A stretch of DNA of 64,000 bases from NCBI GenBank assembly GCA_021737405.1, contig JAIPEG010000010.1, forward strand, positions 26,619-90,618, given 5' to 3'. Below, in pieces: positions 9,466 to 18,516 of the stretch. Origin of the DNA: Bacteriovoracaceae bacterium. GTDB taxonomy: Bacteria > Bdellovibrionota > Bacteriovoracia > Bacteriovoracales > Bacteriovoracaceae. Position numbers and translations under genes: made by a program. The stretch's first letter is position 1. Each line of letters starts with the position of its first letter. The notes below the pieces were generated by a model that made no database searches, was not told the DNA's origin, and was given only the letters and a program-made list of their open reading frames with translations.

Positions 9466-9981
9466 GTGATTCTTTATATCGTTGGATTCATGGGTGCGGG
9501 AAAGTCGAGTTTAGCCGATTTTTGGCGTCATGATTTTCCTGGAGAAATTGAAGACCTAGACCATATTATTGCTAGAAAAGTGGGGGTTAACCCTGATGAA
9601 TTAGGGAGTTGGATCAGAGAAGAGGGTTTTTCAAGGTTTCGTTTTGAAGAATCAAAGGCCCTAGGTGAGTTAATTCAAAAATCTACAAATAAATTGCTAT
9701 TACTGTCCCTGGGTGGGGGTGCCTATCACCCTGTAAATAGAGAAATATTAAAAGGGCAACAGGGAATATGGGTTGATTCACCTGTTGAGACCTGTTGGCA
9801 AAGGGTTTCAGGTGACCTGAATAGACCTCTTGTTGGCCAAGGAAAGCAGGCTTTTTTAGATCTATATCTGGAAAGACTGCCAGATTATGAACAGGCCAAC
9901 TATCGATTATCAGGACTAAACGACTGGCCTAGCTTTCAAGAGTTTTGCAAAAAATACAAGATTCAGGGGCTAATGGACTAA
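9466..9981 (+). CDS. aroK: shikimate kinase-like protein
   Basis: Shikimate kinase phosphorylates shikimate in aromatic amino acid synthesis. The 171-residue P-loop kinase has Walker A GFMGAGKSS at residues 7-15, the acidic DLDHII in place of the usual DxD, the GGGA substrate loop (LSLGGGAYH), and RPLVG of the lid. The start is GTG, preceded by the purine run AAAGAGGGGG. DLDH keeps the second aspartate of the shikimate/metal-binding motif. An alternative is a related shikimate-kinase-like small-molecule kinase; aroK is most likely. Confidence 0.8.
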   Translation: MILYIVGFMGAGKSSLADFWRHDFPGEIEDLDHIIARKVGVNPDELGSWIREEGFSRFRFEESKALGELIQKSTNKLLLLSLGGGAYHPVNREILKGQQGIWVDSPVETCWQRVSGDLNRPLVGQGKQAFLDLYLERLPDYEQANYRLSGLNDWPSFQEFCKKYKIQGLMD

Positions 9982-10047
9982 AAGAACCCAGTTAAGGCAT
10001 AATTAAAGGCGGAGAAAGCTAAGAAGGCTTTGCCAAGGAAAAAAATT

Positions 10048-11574
10048 ATGGATAGATTGAACTCTATGACGACTCACACCAAATTAACATCTGCATCATA
10101 TACCAAAGAAGAACAACAGGAAGTTGTTGTTGCTCTGCTCTGTAGCGATCTGAGAATGGGTAAACAACTTTCTGAAATATTCAAAAAAGTTGGTGTTCAC
10201 CCTTATGTTTGTACTGATTTGGCACAGTTTTGGAGTGAGACTCTTAAAGAAACACCTCACCTTGCTTTAGTAGATGTAAAGTTAATGAGTGAAGGCAGTT
10301 ATCTTTTTAAAGAACATCCTAAAGTTCAAAATCAAGAGATGCCTATTGCGTTTTACTATGATGGGGATAGCGCACCTCTTCTATATTCCACTTATGATAT
10401 TTTAAATCTTGGTTACGTTGATAGTCGTATTAGTTTAATGGGCCAAGTAAAAGGAATCCTAAAAAGATTCAATAACTACCAAAGTTGGCAAGCTCGCGCA
10501 CAGAGTGCTTGGGAAGCTGAAGAACAGCTCGATGGTAAGCTCACTCATATTGTTAAGAAGACAGAAGAACTTAAAGAGAAAAACTTTTATCAGTCCTACC
10601 TTAAGAGTCTTCAGGGAAGACTAGAAGCTGAGAAAAATGCTGAAGATTTTCAAACAGCAGTGGCCAGAGTCTTTTCACAAGTAAAAGAAATGCGCTCTTT
10701 TACTTTCTTAGAGCTTTCTCCTTCTGGTCAAAAACTTATTTCTCCAAAGTTTCATTTCGATAAGTATGTTGATATCCCTTCTTTGTGGCTTGGAAAAACT
10801 TGCCCAAAGGGAATTGAATTTTTTGCTCAAAATATGGCTTCTCAAATTTGTTTAGAAATTATGGGTGGGGAGCTAATGTCTCTACTTATAAAAGGACGTA
10901 GAGAAGAGCCAGATATGATGATCTTCATTAGAGTCGAAGGCGAAGACTTTCTCGCGAACTTTGATTGGGAGTCATTTGAACGTTACCTGTCGGGATATTA
11001 CTGCTACTTCGGTTGGCGCTCACATAGTGAAGATGGCGTCACGACTAGTCGAGGGCAGTCATGGGAACTCTATAATATTTTAGATGAGATCAAGTTTGGT
11101 AGTGTCCCTGAGTCGCGAGTTCAGGGTGGATATGAGCGCTTTTCTCTCGTCGGTATTGATTTTAATATTCTTGTCGAAAGGGCCCTTGCCCAGGAAGGCA
11201 TGCGCTTTTACTGGAAAAAGTTTTACCAGGACTTCGTTGCTGGACTTGAAACTCAAAAAGGAATTAGCTTTCGCTGTTTTCATCATGATACCCGTCATAC
11301 ATTTCTTTTAATTGAAAAAGATAATCTTGATAATGATTTGGCCCAAATTAAAAACTACTGCTTACGTTACCCCTATTGGCGTTATTTTGAAGATGCCGAT
11401 GTTGTCTTAGGGGCTAGCTTAAAACCAGACGTGAGAATAGTGCCAATGGCACCACAAGCGATTGAAAGGTTAGTTAATACGCCACATGAAGATATGGACG
11501 CTATAAGTACAAAGTTAGAACCAAAGCTAAAGAGAAAATCTTATTACCATCCGGGTAATGAACAAAGTATGTAA
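10048..11574 (+). CDS. large protein with a receiver-like N-terminal domain
   Basis: I place the start at the ATG at 10048 (MDRLNSMTTHTK), which has AAGGA eight bases before it; a TTG at 10030 is less likely. The 508-residue product begins with a domain patterned like a response-regulator receiver (about 25-150). It keeps an aspartate in LALVDVKLM, but the Thr and Lys positions are not clearly conserved. A charged coiled-coil-like linker (about 155-200) and a long C-terminal region of unknown fold follow. Its stop overlaps the alr start by one base (TAATG). I read it as a cytoplasmic signalling or scaffold protein, function unknown. Confidence 0.65.
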   Translation: MDRLNSMTTHTKLTSASYTKEEQQEVVVALLCSDLRMGKQLSEIFKKVGVHPYVCTDLAQFWSETLKETPHLALVDVKLMSEGSYLFKEHPKVQNQEMPIAFYYDGDSAPLLYSTYDILNLGYVDSRISLMGQVKGILKRFNNYQSWQARAQSAWEAEEQLDGKLTHIVKKTEELKEKNFYQSYLKSLQGRLEAEKNAEDFQTAVARVFSQVKEMRSFTFLELSPSGQKLISPKFHFDKYVDIPSLWLGKTCPKGIEFFAQNMASQICLEIMGGELMSLLIKGRREEPDMMIFIRVEGEDFLANFDWESFERYLSGYYCYFGWRSHSEDGVTTSRGQSWELYNILDEIKFGSVPESRVQGGYERFSLVGIDFNILVERALAQEGMRFYWKKFYQDFVAGLETQKGISFRCFHHDTRHTFLLIEKDNLDNDLAQIKNYCLRYPYWRYFEDADVVLGASLKPDVRIVPMAPQAIERLVNTPHEDMDAISTKLEPKLKRKSYYHPGNEQSM

Positions 11575-12710
11575 TGGAACCAGCACGTCTCGGTAGTCAT
11601 CTTGTTGTTCACCTCGATCGGTTGAAGAAAAATATCGACGACCTTAGAACCCACTATCCTGAAAATGATATTCTTTTTATGGTTAAGGCAGATGGTTATG
11701 GGCATGGACTAACAGAGATTGTTAAGTTTGCGTTTAATGACCTTGGAATATTAGAATTTGGAGTGGCCACTTTAGGCGAGGCGATTAGCTTAAGGCGCCA
11801 TCTCTCAGAACTTACCTTTCAAATTTATGTCTTTAGTGACTTACAATTTCTTCAGCCTGAATTGGCGGAACTTTATCTGGAATATCGTCTTATTCCGGTG
11901 ATCAGTCATGAAGATGATTTAGAGCTTCTTTTAAAAAATTCTGATTATTCAAATTTACCGCTTTGCTTAAAATTTAACACAGGCATGAATCGCTTAGGTC
12001 TATCAATTGAGAGATCAACTGAGATCATTGAGAAGATAAAGTCTGCTGGACGATCAGAAGTTTTCCATCTGATGAGTCACTTTGCGAATGCTTCCATGCC
12101 AATGGAAACAAATAAAAGAAATATTTGGCAAAGAGAGCGCTTTAATGAGCTTAAGAATGAGTTTCAAAAAGCAGAAATATTACTAGAGAAAACTTCCCTC
12201 GGTAATTCAGGGGCTTTAGAGCAAGACTTTTGTAAAGAGGAAACTCATATTCGCCCAGGCCTTATGCTTTTTGGGCCCTCCTCCATGGCGCCTCAGCATA
12301 GAGAAAAAAGTTGGTGGAAGGGGAGAGTTCTTTCTGAACTAAAAACGAAAGTCTTAAATGTTTTTGATGTTTCTAAAGGGGATCCTCTTGGCTATGGCTC
12401 AACCCCCGCGCCTGATTCTGGAACAATAGCGATTATTGCCTTGGGTTATGGTGATGGCGTTTCTACAAGGTACATGGGTGCTACACTTTATCATAAGGGA
12501 GTTGCCGGTAGGATCTGTGCACGAGTTTGCATGGATATGACTTTTATTCTTTTTCCCAAAGGAACTGATATTAAGCGGGGAGAGGAATTTTGTGTTTGGG
12601 ATGGAGATCCTGAAAAATTTAGTGAGCTTGCCCTTGAAACAAAAACCTTACCCTACGAGTTGGTTATTCAGCTTACAGCTCGCGTTCCTAGAATCTATCA
12701 GATAGACTAA
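11574..12710 (+). CDS. alr: alanine racemase
   Basis: Converts L- to D-alanine for peptidoglycan. The 378-residue fold-III PLP enzyme has the PLP lysine in FMVKADGYGHGL near residue 39, the RPGLMLFG motif, and the second catalytic base region GYGDGVSTRY. The start ATG overlaps the stop of the preceding gene. The stop is directly followed by mlaE, so cell-wall and envelope lipid genes share one operon. Confidence 0.96.
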   Translation: MEPARLGSHLVVHLDRLKKNIDDLRTHYPENDILFMVKADGYGHGLTEIVKFAFNDLGILEFGVATLGEAISLRRHLSELTFQIYVFSDLQFLQPELAELYLEYRLIPVISHEDDLELLLKNSDYSNLPLCLKFNTGMNRLGLSIERSTEIIEKIKSAGRSEVFHLMSHFANASMPMETNKRNIWQRERFNELKNEFQKAEILLEKTSLGNSGALEQDFCKEETHIRPGLMLFGPSSMAPQHREKSWWKGRVLSELKTKVLNVFDVSKGDPLGYGSTPAPDSGTIAIIALGYGDGVSTRYMGATLYHKGVAGRICARVCMDMTFILFPKGTDIKRGEEFCVWDGDPEKFSELALETKTLPYELVIQLTARVPRIYQID

Positions 12711-12716
12711 TTGTCT

Positions 12717-13529
12717 ATGACGACGAAATCAGGCTCAGCCCAAAATATTTTCTTACGACCAGTGGAATCACTTGGCGCGATGATTATAGAAAATCTTCAA
12801 GGTTTAGGCGCTTTCATCTCTTTTGTGATGAGAGCATTTTTCTGGTTTGTGAGGCCCCCTTTTCGGCTTCGCCTCTATTTTGAACAACTCTATTTTGTAG
12901 GAAATAAAAGTATCTTTATCGTTCTACTCTCGGGCTCATTTACGGGAATGGTAATGGCCTATCAGACTTATTTTGGTTTCAAGCTTATCAGTGTCGACTC
13001 TCTTGTTGGCCCTGTTACTGCCTTAACCTTGGCAAAAGAATTGGCACCAGTTCTGACGGGACTTATTGTCGCGGGTAGGGCGGGGGCTGCAATGACTGCA
13101 CAGATTGGCTCTATGAAAGTTACTGAACAAATCGATGCCCTCGAAGTTATGGGTATTAATAGTATTCAATATCTTGCGGTACCTCGTATTGTGGCTGGAA
13201 CGATTTCGCTTCCTATGCTTTCGGCGATATTTTTATTTATTGGAAATGTTGGCTCTTATATTGTTGGGACCAAGTTTTTAAGTATTGATGAAGCGATTTA
13301 TCTCTCAAAACTTGGCAGCTTCATGTTTCTTACCGATATTTGGCAAGGCCTTATCAAAGCGACCTTTTTTGGCTTCATGATCGCTTGTATTGGTACTTAT
13401 TTTGGATTTAATGTAACTAAAGGAGCAGAAGGGGTTGGAAAAAGTACTAACCTTTCTGTGGTTTGGGGAATGATTATGGTTTTGATTTCTGATTATTTCC
13501 TAACGAGTTTTCTCATCCACGTACTGTAA
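12717..13529 (+). CDS. mlaE: MlaE family ABC transporter permease
   Basis: The membrane subunit of an MCE lipid transporter. About 270 residues, with five or so hydrophobic segments and the family core: LSGSFTGMVMAYQ, then LAKELAPVLTGLIVAGRAG and EQIDALEVMGI. The ATG at 12717 is chosen; a TTG two codons earlier, immediately after the alr stop, is possible. It is followed within a few bases by its ATPase. With MlaF and MlaD it forms the inner-membrane complex that moves phospholipid between membranes. Confidence 0.93.
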   Translation: MTTKSGSAQNIFLRPVESLGAMIIENLQGLGAFISFVMRAFFWFVRPPFRLRLYFEQLYFVGNKSIFIVLLSGSFTGMVMAYQTYFGFKLISVDSLVGPVTALTLAKELAPVLTGLIVAGRAGAAMTAQIGSMKVTEQIDALEVMGINSIQYLAVPRIVAGTISLPMLSAIFLFIGNVGSYIVGTKFLSIDEAIYLSKLGSFMFLTDIWQGLIKATFFGFMIACIGTYFGFNVTKGAEGVGKSTNLSVVWGMIMVLISDYFLTSFLIHVL

Positions 13530-13533
13530 AATT

Positions 13534-14286
13534 ATGCTTCATTTTGACAACCCAGCTGTACGAATTGAAAATCTCACGAAAACTTTCGGAGACCACACAG
13601 TATTAAATGGTCTAAATTTTGATATTCCTCGCGGAAAAATAACAACAATTCTCGGGTTTTCTGGCGCAGGTAAATCTACTTTACTTAAGCATATCTTAGG
13701 TCTTATGCAGCCAACTTCTGGCTCAATTCATGTATTGGGTAAAGACCTCTCGGAATTAGATAACGTAGAGCAAAGAGAGTTTCGAAGAAATTTTGGGATG
13801 CTCTTCCAGTATGCTGCTTTATTTGACTCTCTCAGTGCTCTTGAAAATGTTGCCTTTCCTTTAAGAGAATTTACGAAACTCAAAGAAGAGGAAATATTTG
13901 AAAAATGTCATGCTCTTCTTGAATCTGTGGGTATTAAACCAATTTCACACGACAAGCTTCCCTCTGAACTATCTGGTGGGATGAGAAAAAGGGTTGGTCT
14001 TGCTCGCGCCTTGGCGCTTCAGCCCGCCATTATGCTCTATGATGAGCCAACTACTGGACTTGATCCAATAACAACTCATATGGTGAACGATTTAATTGTC
14101 GGCACCTCTGAATTACATAAAGACCGAGAGATGACGTCAATTATTATTTCTCACGATGTTAAGGCCACTTTGAGGATTTCTGACTTTGTTGCTTTTCTTG
14201 ATCGTGGTAATATTGTTGAGTACTTAGCAGCTAAAGATTTTCCTCATTCACCAAATGAGCTGGTTCAAGATTTTGTGAATCTATAG
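13534..14286 (+). CDS. mlaF: MlaF family ABC transporter ATPase
   Basis: A 250-residue ABC ATPase. Visible motifs are Walker A GFSGAGKST (about residues 45-53), Q-loop GMLFQYAALFDSL, signature ELSGGMRKRVGLARA, Walker B IMLYDEPTTGLDP and the switch histidine in IIISHDVKAT. The MRKR form of the signature is typical of the MlaF/Mkl group. It directly follows mlaE. Confidence 0.95.
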   Translation: MLHFDNPAVRIENLTKTFGDHTVLNGLNFDIPRGKITTILGFSGAGKSTLLKHILGLMQPTSGSIHVLGKDLSELDNVEQREFRRNFGMLFQYAALFDSLSALENVAFPLREFTKLKEEEIFEKCHALLESVGIKPISHDKLPSELSGGMRKRVGLARALALQPAIMLYDEPTTGLDPITTHMVNDLIVGTSELHKDREMTSIIISHDVKATLRISDFVAFLDRGNIVEYLAAKDFPHSPNELVQDFVNL

Positions 14287-14357
14287 AAAATTTTTAGCCG
14301 GCTAGCAAGGATGCGTAAGTAGATGTTCAGGTAACACTAAGAGAGCGATAAAGATCA

Positions 14358-15719
14358 ATGAATGAACTAAAAGTAGGGCTCCTGGCATTGGCAACCATGG
14401 CCGCGGTTGTCGTCATGTCTATTAAAATCACTTCAAACCAATCTGGTTTTGGTGATTACATTACCTATAGAACGATCATAAAAGATGCTTCGGGCATCTT
14501 TCCTAAAACTCCAATCCGAGTCGCTGGTATTAACGCCGGTCGAATTAAAGAAATTGCTCTTGCCGATAATAATGCCATTATTACATTTGAAGTTCTTGAG
14601 AGAGTCATTGTTACGAAGGATTCAAAGTTAAAAATAAAAACTGTAGGTTTTCTTGGTGATAAGTACCTTGAGATCACCATGGGTAAAGATACTGAAAGGC
14701 TTGCAGCCAATGGTTTTATTCCTGCTCATGAAGGTGGTGGGATTGAGGATCTTGTTAAAGATGCGTCTACAGTATTAAAAGATGTTAAAGCAATTGTCGG
14801 ATCACTAAAAGATAGTTTTACGCCCATTGGTCAAGATCCGCCAATGACCGTGATTTTATCTGAGCTTAAAAAGACGACGGAGTCTCTTGCTAGAATCATG
14901 CAAGGAAATGAAGATAAAATTAACGATATAATTGCCAACCTTAATGAGTTCTCTGCTGATATTGCCTATCAGATGAATAATAAAAATTCAGACTCTGCTA
15001 TGGCAGATGTAAAGACAGTTCTTGGAAATGCTAAAAAGATTACAGCGGACCTTGAAAAGGTGATGGCCGACTTAAAAGCGGGCAAGGGTACCATGGGGAA
15101 ACTTTTCGTCGAAGAGCAGATTGCTGATGAAGTTCGCCAAACACTCTCTGGTGTGCGCCAGCTCGTCACTCGTGTAAACAATCTTCGAACAGAGATGGAA
15201 ATGTACACTGGAGCGAATACACTTTATGGAAGTGAGTCTAATTTTAGCTTAAGACTCTATCCCTCTCCTGAGAGATTCTATGAGCTTGGTGTCGTAACCA
15301 GTGAATTTGGACTAGAGAATGAAAGTATCATTCAAACAGATCTTAACGGACAAAAATCAACTGAACTACGCTCTATTCAGCAGAAAAATACCTTCCTCTT
15401 TAATTTACAGATGGGCCGCCATATTCATAATTGGGTTCTTCGTGGTGGTTTAACACAATCTACTGGTGGTCTTGGTGTTGATTATGAATTAAATGACTGG
15501 GGTTCAAAGTTCTCTCTTGATGTCTATGATTATAGAAAAGATATTGGTGCAAATGTTAGGTTCTCAGCTGAACATCAACTTTATAACGTTCTCTATGGAA
15601 GAATTCGTCTTGAGGACATGCTTGAAGAGGGTGTCGGTAGTGCAACATTTAGTTTAGGTCTTAAATTCACTGATGAAGACATTCGTGGATTACTTGGACT
15701 TTTCTTAGGTGGAAATTAA
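14358..15719 (+). CDS. mlaD: MCE domain protein (MlaD-like) with a beta-rich C-terminal domain
   Basis: At 453 residues this is much longer than classical MlaD (about 180). It has an N-terminal membrane anchor (about 4-22), an MCE domain (about 35-125, with IFPKTPIRVAGINAGRI and GFLGDKYLEITMG), and a helical stretch (about 130-285). The last 160 residues alternate polar and hydrophobic positions (FSLRLYPSP, FLFNLQMG, FSLDVYDYRKD, ATFSLGLKF). That pattern suggests an outer-membrane barrel or related beta domain (inference). The MCE part should bind MlaE/MlaF in the inner membrane. It is followed closely by the GYF-like protein. Confidence 0.85.
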   Translation: MNELKVGLLALATMAAVVVMSIKITSNQSGFGDYITYRTIIKDASGIFPKTPIRVAGINAGRIKEIALADNNAIITFEVLERVIVTKDSKLKIKTVGFLGDKYLEITMGKDTERLAANGFIPAHEGGGIEDLVKDASTVLKDVKAIVGSLKDSFTPIGQDPPMTVILSELKKTTESLARIMQGNEDKINDIIANLNEFSADIAYQMNNKNSDSAMADVKTVLGNAKKITADLEKVMADLKAGKGTMGKLFVEEQIADEVRQTLSGVRQLVTRVNNLRTEMEMYTGANTLYGSESNFSLRLYPSPERFYELGVVTSEFGLENESIIQTDLNGQKSTELRSIQQKNTFLFNLQMGRHIHNWVLRGGLTQSTGGLGVDYELNDWGSKFSLDVYDYRKDIGANVRFSAEHQLYNVLYGRIRLEDMLEEGVGSATFSLGLKFTDEDIRGLLGLFLGGN

Positions 15720-15721
15720 AT

Positions 15722-16723
15722 TTGGCTTTAAAGAATTGGCTCATAAGAACAAAGAATAAACAAATCCTTGGTCCAGCGACTAAGGATAAAGTTATTGAGT
15801 TAATTGAAAAGGGAAGCCTTTCTCAGGATGATCAAATCGCTTGTGGCAATGGCTACTGGATTTGGGTAAGAGAAAAAGATTTATTAGAAAAATACTTATA
15901 TGGAGATCTTCCTCAGACTTTTAATCCAATAAGTGAAGCTCAAGATGTTCTAACAGCGAAAAGCTCACCAGATGGGGTGACTGCATCTGTTTTAGAGAGT
16001 CCACAAAAGGCGAGAGAGAAATCAATTGATGCTGATGCTAATCACCTTCCTGATCAAGATGATTTAGCTTATCCTGATATGGGAGAGCTAGAATACCCTG
16101 AAATAGATGGTAGTCTCGAAATAGAGGAAACCGACCCTTTTGTTGGAAGGGCAAATCAAACTGCTGAAATTGAAGTTACAAAAGAGCTCCCTTCTGTCCG
16201 AGATGAATTTGTGGATGGATTCACTGAAGGGGAGGAGGAGAATTTTCTCTATCCCGCTCAAGAAGACCTTGAATACCCAGAGATGGAAGAAGTAGAAGAA
16301 GTAGAAGAAGAAGCTGAAGAAGCTGAAGAAGAAGCTGAAGAAGAAGCTGAAGAAGAAATGGTTGTTGCTGACGATGATGTAACCGATCCCAATGTCCACA
16401 TTCCAGTTGAAGCTTCTGTGGCAGACTTATTAGCAGAAGCGGAGAGTGAACAAGAGCTTCCTGAAAGAATGCCTAAAGAGGAAACAGACACTAAGAAAAA
16501 GGTTGCTAAGAAAAAAGGGAAAAGACGAAGAAAGATCATAAAAGAGAGAACGGGGAATGATAGGTATTTAATTTATATAGCCCTTTTTATCCTTATGGCC
16601 ATTGGTGTTGTGATCTATTACTACAAGGCCGTACTGAATAAACCAATCCCTGTTATCGGTATGCAAGAGGCCCACGCCCAAACAATTCAAAGTCTCAGTA
16701 AAAAAAAAACCTTTATCCACTAG
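15722..16723 (+). CDS. GYF-like domain membrane protein, possible N-terminal half of a frameshift product
   Basis: The start is TTG at 15722, with AGGTGG inside the end of mlaD as ribosome site. The 333-residue product has an N-terminal GYF_2/DUF4339-like domain (about 5-60; ILGPATKDKVIELI, then GYWIWV), repeated EYPE/YPD motifs, a strongly acidic Glu/Ala repeat (about 180-220), a basic stretch, one membrane segment (about 282-304, YLIYIALFILMAIGVVIYYY) and a short tail. Positive charge before the segment suggests N-in, C-out. The frame ends soon after an A10 run at 16700-16709; a -1 shift there continues into the next frame. It is the fourth gene after alr in the Mla operon. Confidence 0.75.
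   Translation: MALKNWLIRTKNKQILGPATKDKVIELIEKGSLSQDDQIACGNGYWIWVREKDLLEKYLYGDLPQTFNPISEAQDVLTAKSSPDGVTASVLESPQKAREKSIDADANHLPDQDDLAYPDMGELEYPEIDGSLEIEETDPFVGRANQTAEIEVTKELPSVRDEFVDGFTEGEEENFLYPAQEDLEYPEMEEVEEVEEEAEEAEEEAEEEAEEEMVVADDDVTDPNVHIPVEASVADLLAEAESEQELPERMPKEETDTKKKVAKKKGKRRRKIIKERTGNDRYLIYIALFILMAIGVVIYYYKAVLNKPIPVIGMQEAHAQTIQSLSKKKTFIH
16282..16358 (+). repeat. in-gene acidic Glu/Ala microrepeat
   Basis: Degenerate GAAGAAGCT/GAAGAAGTA units encode a Glu-rich Val/Ala run in the GYF-like membrane protein. The antisense reading gives a spurious Phe/Ser-rich frame. Such a tract is prone to length change and probably forms a flexible acidic linker. Confidence 0.8.
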
Positions 16724-16761
16724 AAAGTCTATCAAATGACTTTATAAATATTCCTACTCGT

Positions 16762-17946
16762 ATGGGTTTGAGCGGCATTGTATTTGATTCGCCTGAGTTT
16801 AAGAGTCTTGAAACATGTAATGGTCTAGATGATTATCTTTTTAAAATGGGGGTTTTGATTACCCTAAGGCGAGGAAAACGAGAGTTATTAAAAGAGTACT
16901 TTGCAAAATGTTCTCATAAACTAAGTGAAGACTTAAAGACAATGATGTTCTTTCCCTTCTTGGGAGATATTAGTGAAGTTTCAAAGTACCTAAAGGATAA
17001 TAGAGTTTCTCTTAAGAAAAGATTGAGAATTCAAAGTATATTTCGTCAAAAAAATTATGTAAGAAATAAAAAAAATCTCATAATTGACTTGTTAAATATT
17101 TTCAAAAAAGAAGACTCCTTAAAGTCGCCCATAGAAAGGCAGGTTATTCTTGAAAGAGTACAATCTATTGGTCACGATTTTTGGAGAAATCTCTTCTCTT
17201 TCGTTATTGCCATCAAAGCAAAGAATCTACCTTGGGCCCTCGAGTTAAAAAGGGACCTTGCCAAGATCTCTCCTTATTGGAATTTGGTAAAAGGAATTTC
17301 ATTCACGAATGAAGAAGAATTAGCGATAAGAGACTTTATTATTTATGCCCTTAATCAGTATGAGGATGTTTTTGAAGATACAGAGGGATTAAAAATATTG
17401 GCTGAACGCTTTACTCAGATTGGTCATACAAATGAATTTAAATTAATCCGAAGTCAGCTTGATGCCGACTGGTCACTCTCTGATATTAGAAGAAGATTTA
17501 AAAACCCTCTCTTAAAAAGTGAGTATTTTGATTTTTGGTATCTTATTATGATGAATAGAACTTCTGACGCTGAGATTCGGCAAAACTTTAGAAGGGCCAT
17601 ATCTAAAAGATCGTTGGTAAAAGCGAAATATGGTCAAATGTGGGTCTTTGAATATTTCTTTCCAGCAGATGAGGCCAGAAGAAGTGAAATCACAAAGAAA
17701 TTGTTAAAAATGTGGAAGAAGAAAGACTTAGTCGACCGATACACTGTTATTCGTACAATTAGTTCTTCAAAAGTTAAAAATGAACTTGCTCTAACTGATC
17801 ATACTTTTACACGAGCTGACTTTCAGATAAAAAGAGAATTCTATACGGATGTTCTCAATAGTGGTTATTCGACTGAAGGAATTCTCTATGAACTCTATAA
17901 ACTTGGAGATAACGATGAGGATAACCTATGGTGGTTAATGCTCTAG
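16762..17946 (+). CDS. alpha-helical protein of unknown function, possible C-terminal half of a frameshift product
   Basis: From its first ATG this is a 394-residue helical, Lys/Arg-rich protein that I do not recognise. That ATG has no Shine-Dalgarno-like sequence. The same frame stays open upstream to the A10 run at 16700-16709, and the extra codons (LYPLESLSNDFINIPT) look like normal protein. A TAA in this frame at 16699 closes it just before the run. It has no signal peptide of its own; if fused to the preceding membrane protein it would lie outside the inner membrane, where its early pair of cysteines (ETCNGL, EYFAKC) could form a disulfide. The methyltransferase gene follows six bases after its stop. 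Confidence 0.65.
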   Translation: MGLSGIVFDSPEFKSLETCNGLDDYLFKMGVLITLRRGKRELLKEYFAKCSHKLSEDLKTMMFFPFLGDISEVSKYLKDNRVSLKKRLRIQSIFRQKNYVRNKKNLIIDLLNIFKKEDSLKSPIERQVILERVQSIGHDFWRNLFSFVIAIKAKNLPWALELKRDLAKISPYWNLVKGISFTNEEELAIRDFIIYALNQYEDVFEDTEGLKILAERFTQIGHTNEFKLIRSQLDADWSLSDIRRRFKNPLLKSEYFDFWYLIMMNRTSDAEIRQNFRRAISKRSLVKAKYGQMWVFEYFFPADEARRSEITKKLLKMWKKKDLVDRYTVIRTISSSKVKNELALTDHTFTRADFQIKREFYTDVLNSGYSTEGILYELYKLGDNDEDNLWWLML

Positions 17947-17952
17947 TCAATA

Positions 17953-18516
17953 ATGGAAAGTGATTATCTTCAGCCAGACTTTTATCATTTCAATGAGGAC
18001 AGTATAATCCTTGTTAACTTTATCAACGCTAACCTTCCGATTCTTTCACGATATCAGATAATCGAAGTCGGCGCTGGGTGTGGCGTGATTAGTTGCGAAC
18101 TATTAAAAGATAAAAGTTTTGGTTCTCTCACTCTCGTAGAAATTCAAATATCGTTTCTGTCCGTTCTTAAAGAAAATTTAAAGAACAATAATATTAATAA
18201 CTATTCTATTTGTAATGACTCTTTCACGAATGATGATTTAACAGAAATTGAAGTTGATCTTATCTATTTTAATCCTCCTTACTTTTTCACAAACGAGGGA
18301 CGTTCATCTGCTGATGATCAAAAGGAATTATGTAGAAGAATCGATAGATCCGATTTTTTGAAATGGTTCTCTCATTGCGCGACTTACCTAAAAAAGGGAG
18401 GAGCCTTATTCTTTTGTCACAGGCTTAACTCATGGAAGGCATCTGATTTCGGATTTATTGAAATCAAAAAGGATACGCAAAAGGGAGCAAGTTTCTACTA
18501 TTGGGAGAATCAGTGA
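17953..18516 (+). CDS. TrmN6-like N6-adenine methyltransferase
   Basis: A 187-residue class I SAM methyltransferase. It shows an N-terminal QPDFYHFNEDSIILVNF, like the QPxxGYRFxxDxxLL start of TrmN6 (tRNA1-Val A37 methylase), the SAM motif EVGAGCGVIS, the acidic LVEIQ, and the amino-methylase motif FNPPYFF. NPPY points to N6-adenine or amino methylation. The protein is about 50 residues shorter than E. coli TrmN6. Its end overlaps the convergent dciA-like gene by seven bases. Target RNA is inferred from family only. Confidence 0.75.
   Translation: MESDYLQPDFYHFNEDSIILVNFINANLPILSRYQIIEVGAGCGVISCELLKDKSFGSLTLVEIQISFLSVLKENLKNNNINNYSICNDSFTNDDLTEIEVDLIYFNPPYFFTNEGRSSADDQKELCRRIDRSDFLKWFSHCATYLKKGGALFFCHRLNSWKASDFGFIEIKKDTQKGASFYYWENQ

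Noticed and set aside
16088..16539. Two minus-strand frames rich in Phe or Ser
   Set aside because: Antisense of the Glu/Ala repeat in the GYF-like membrane protein; no ribosome site or protein-like composition.
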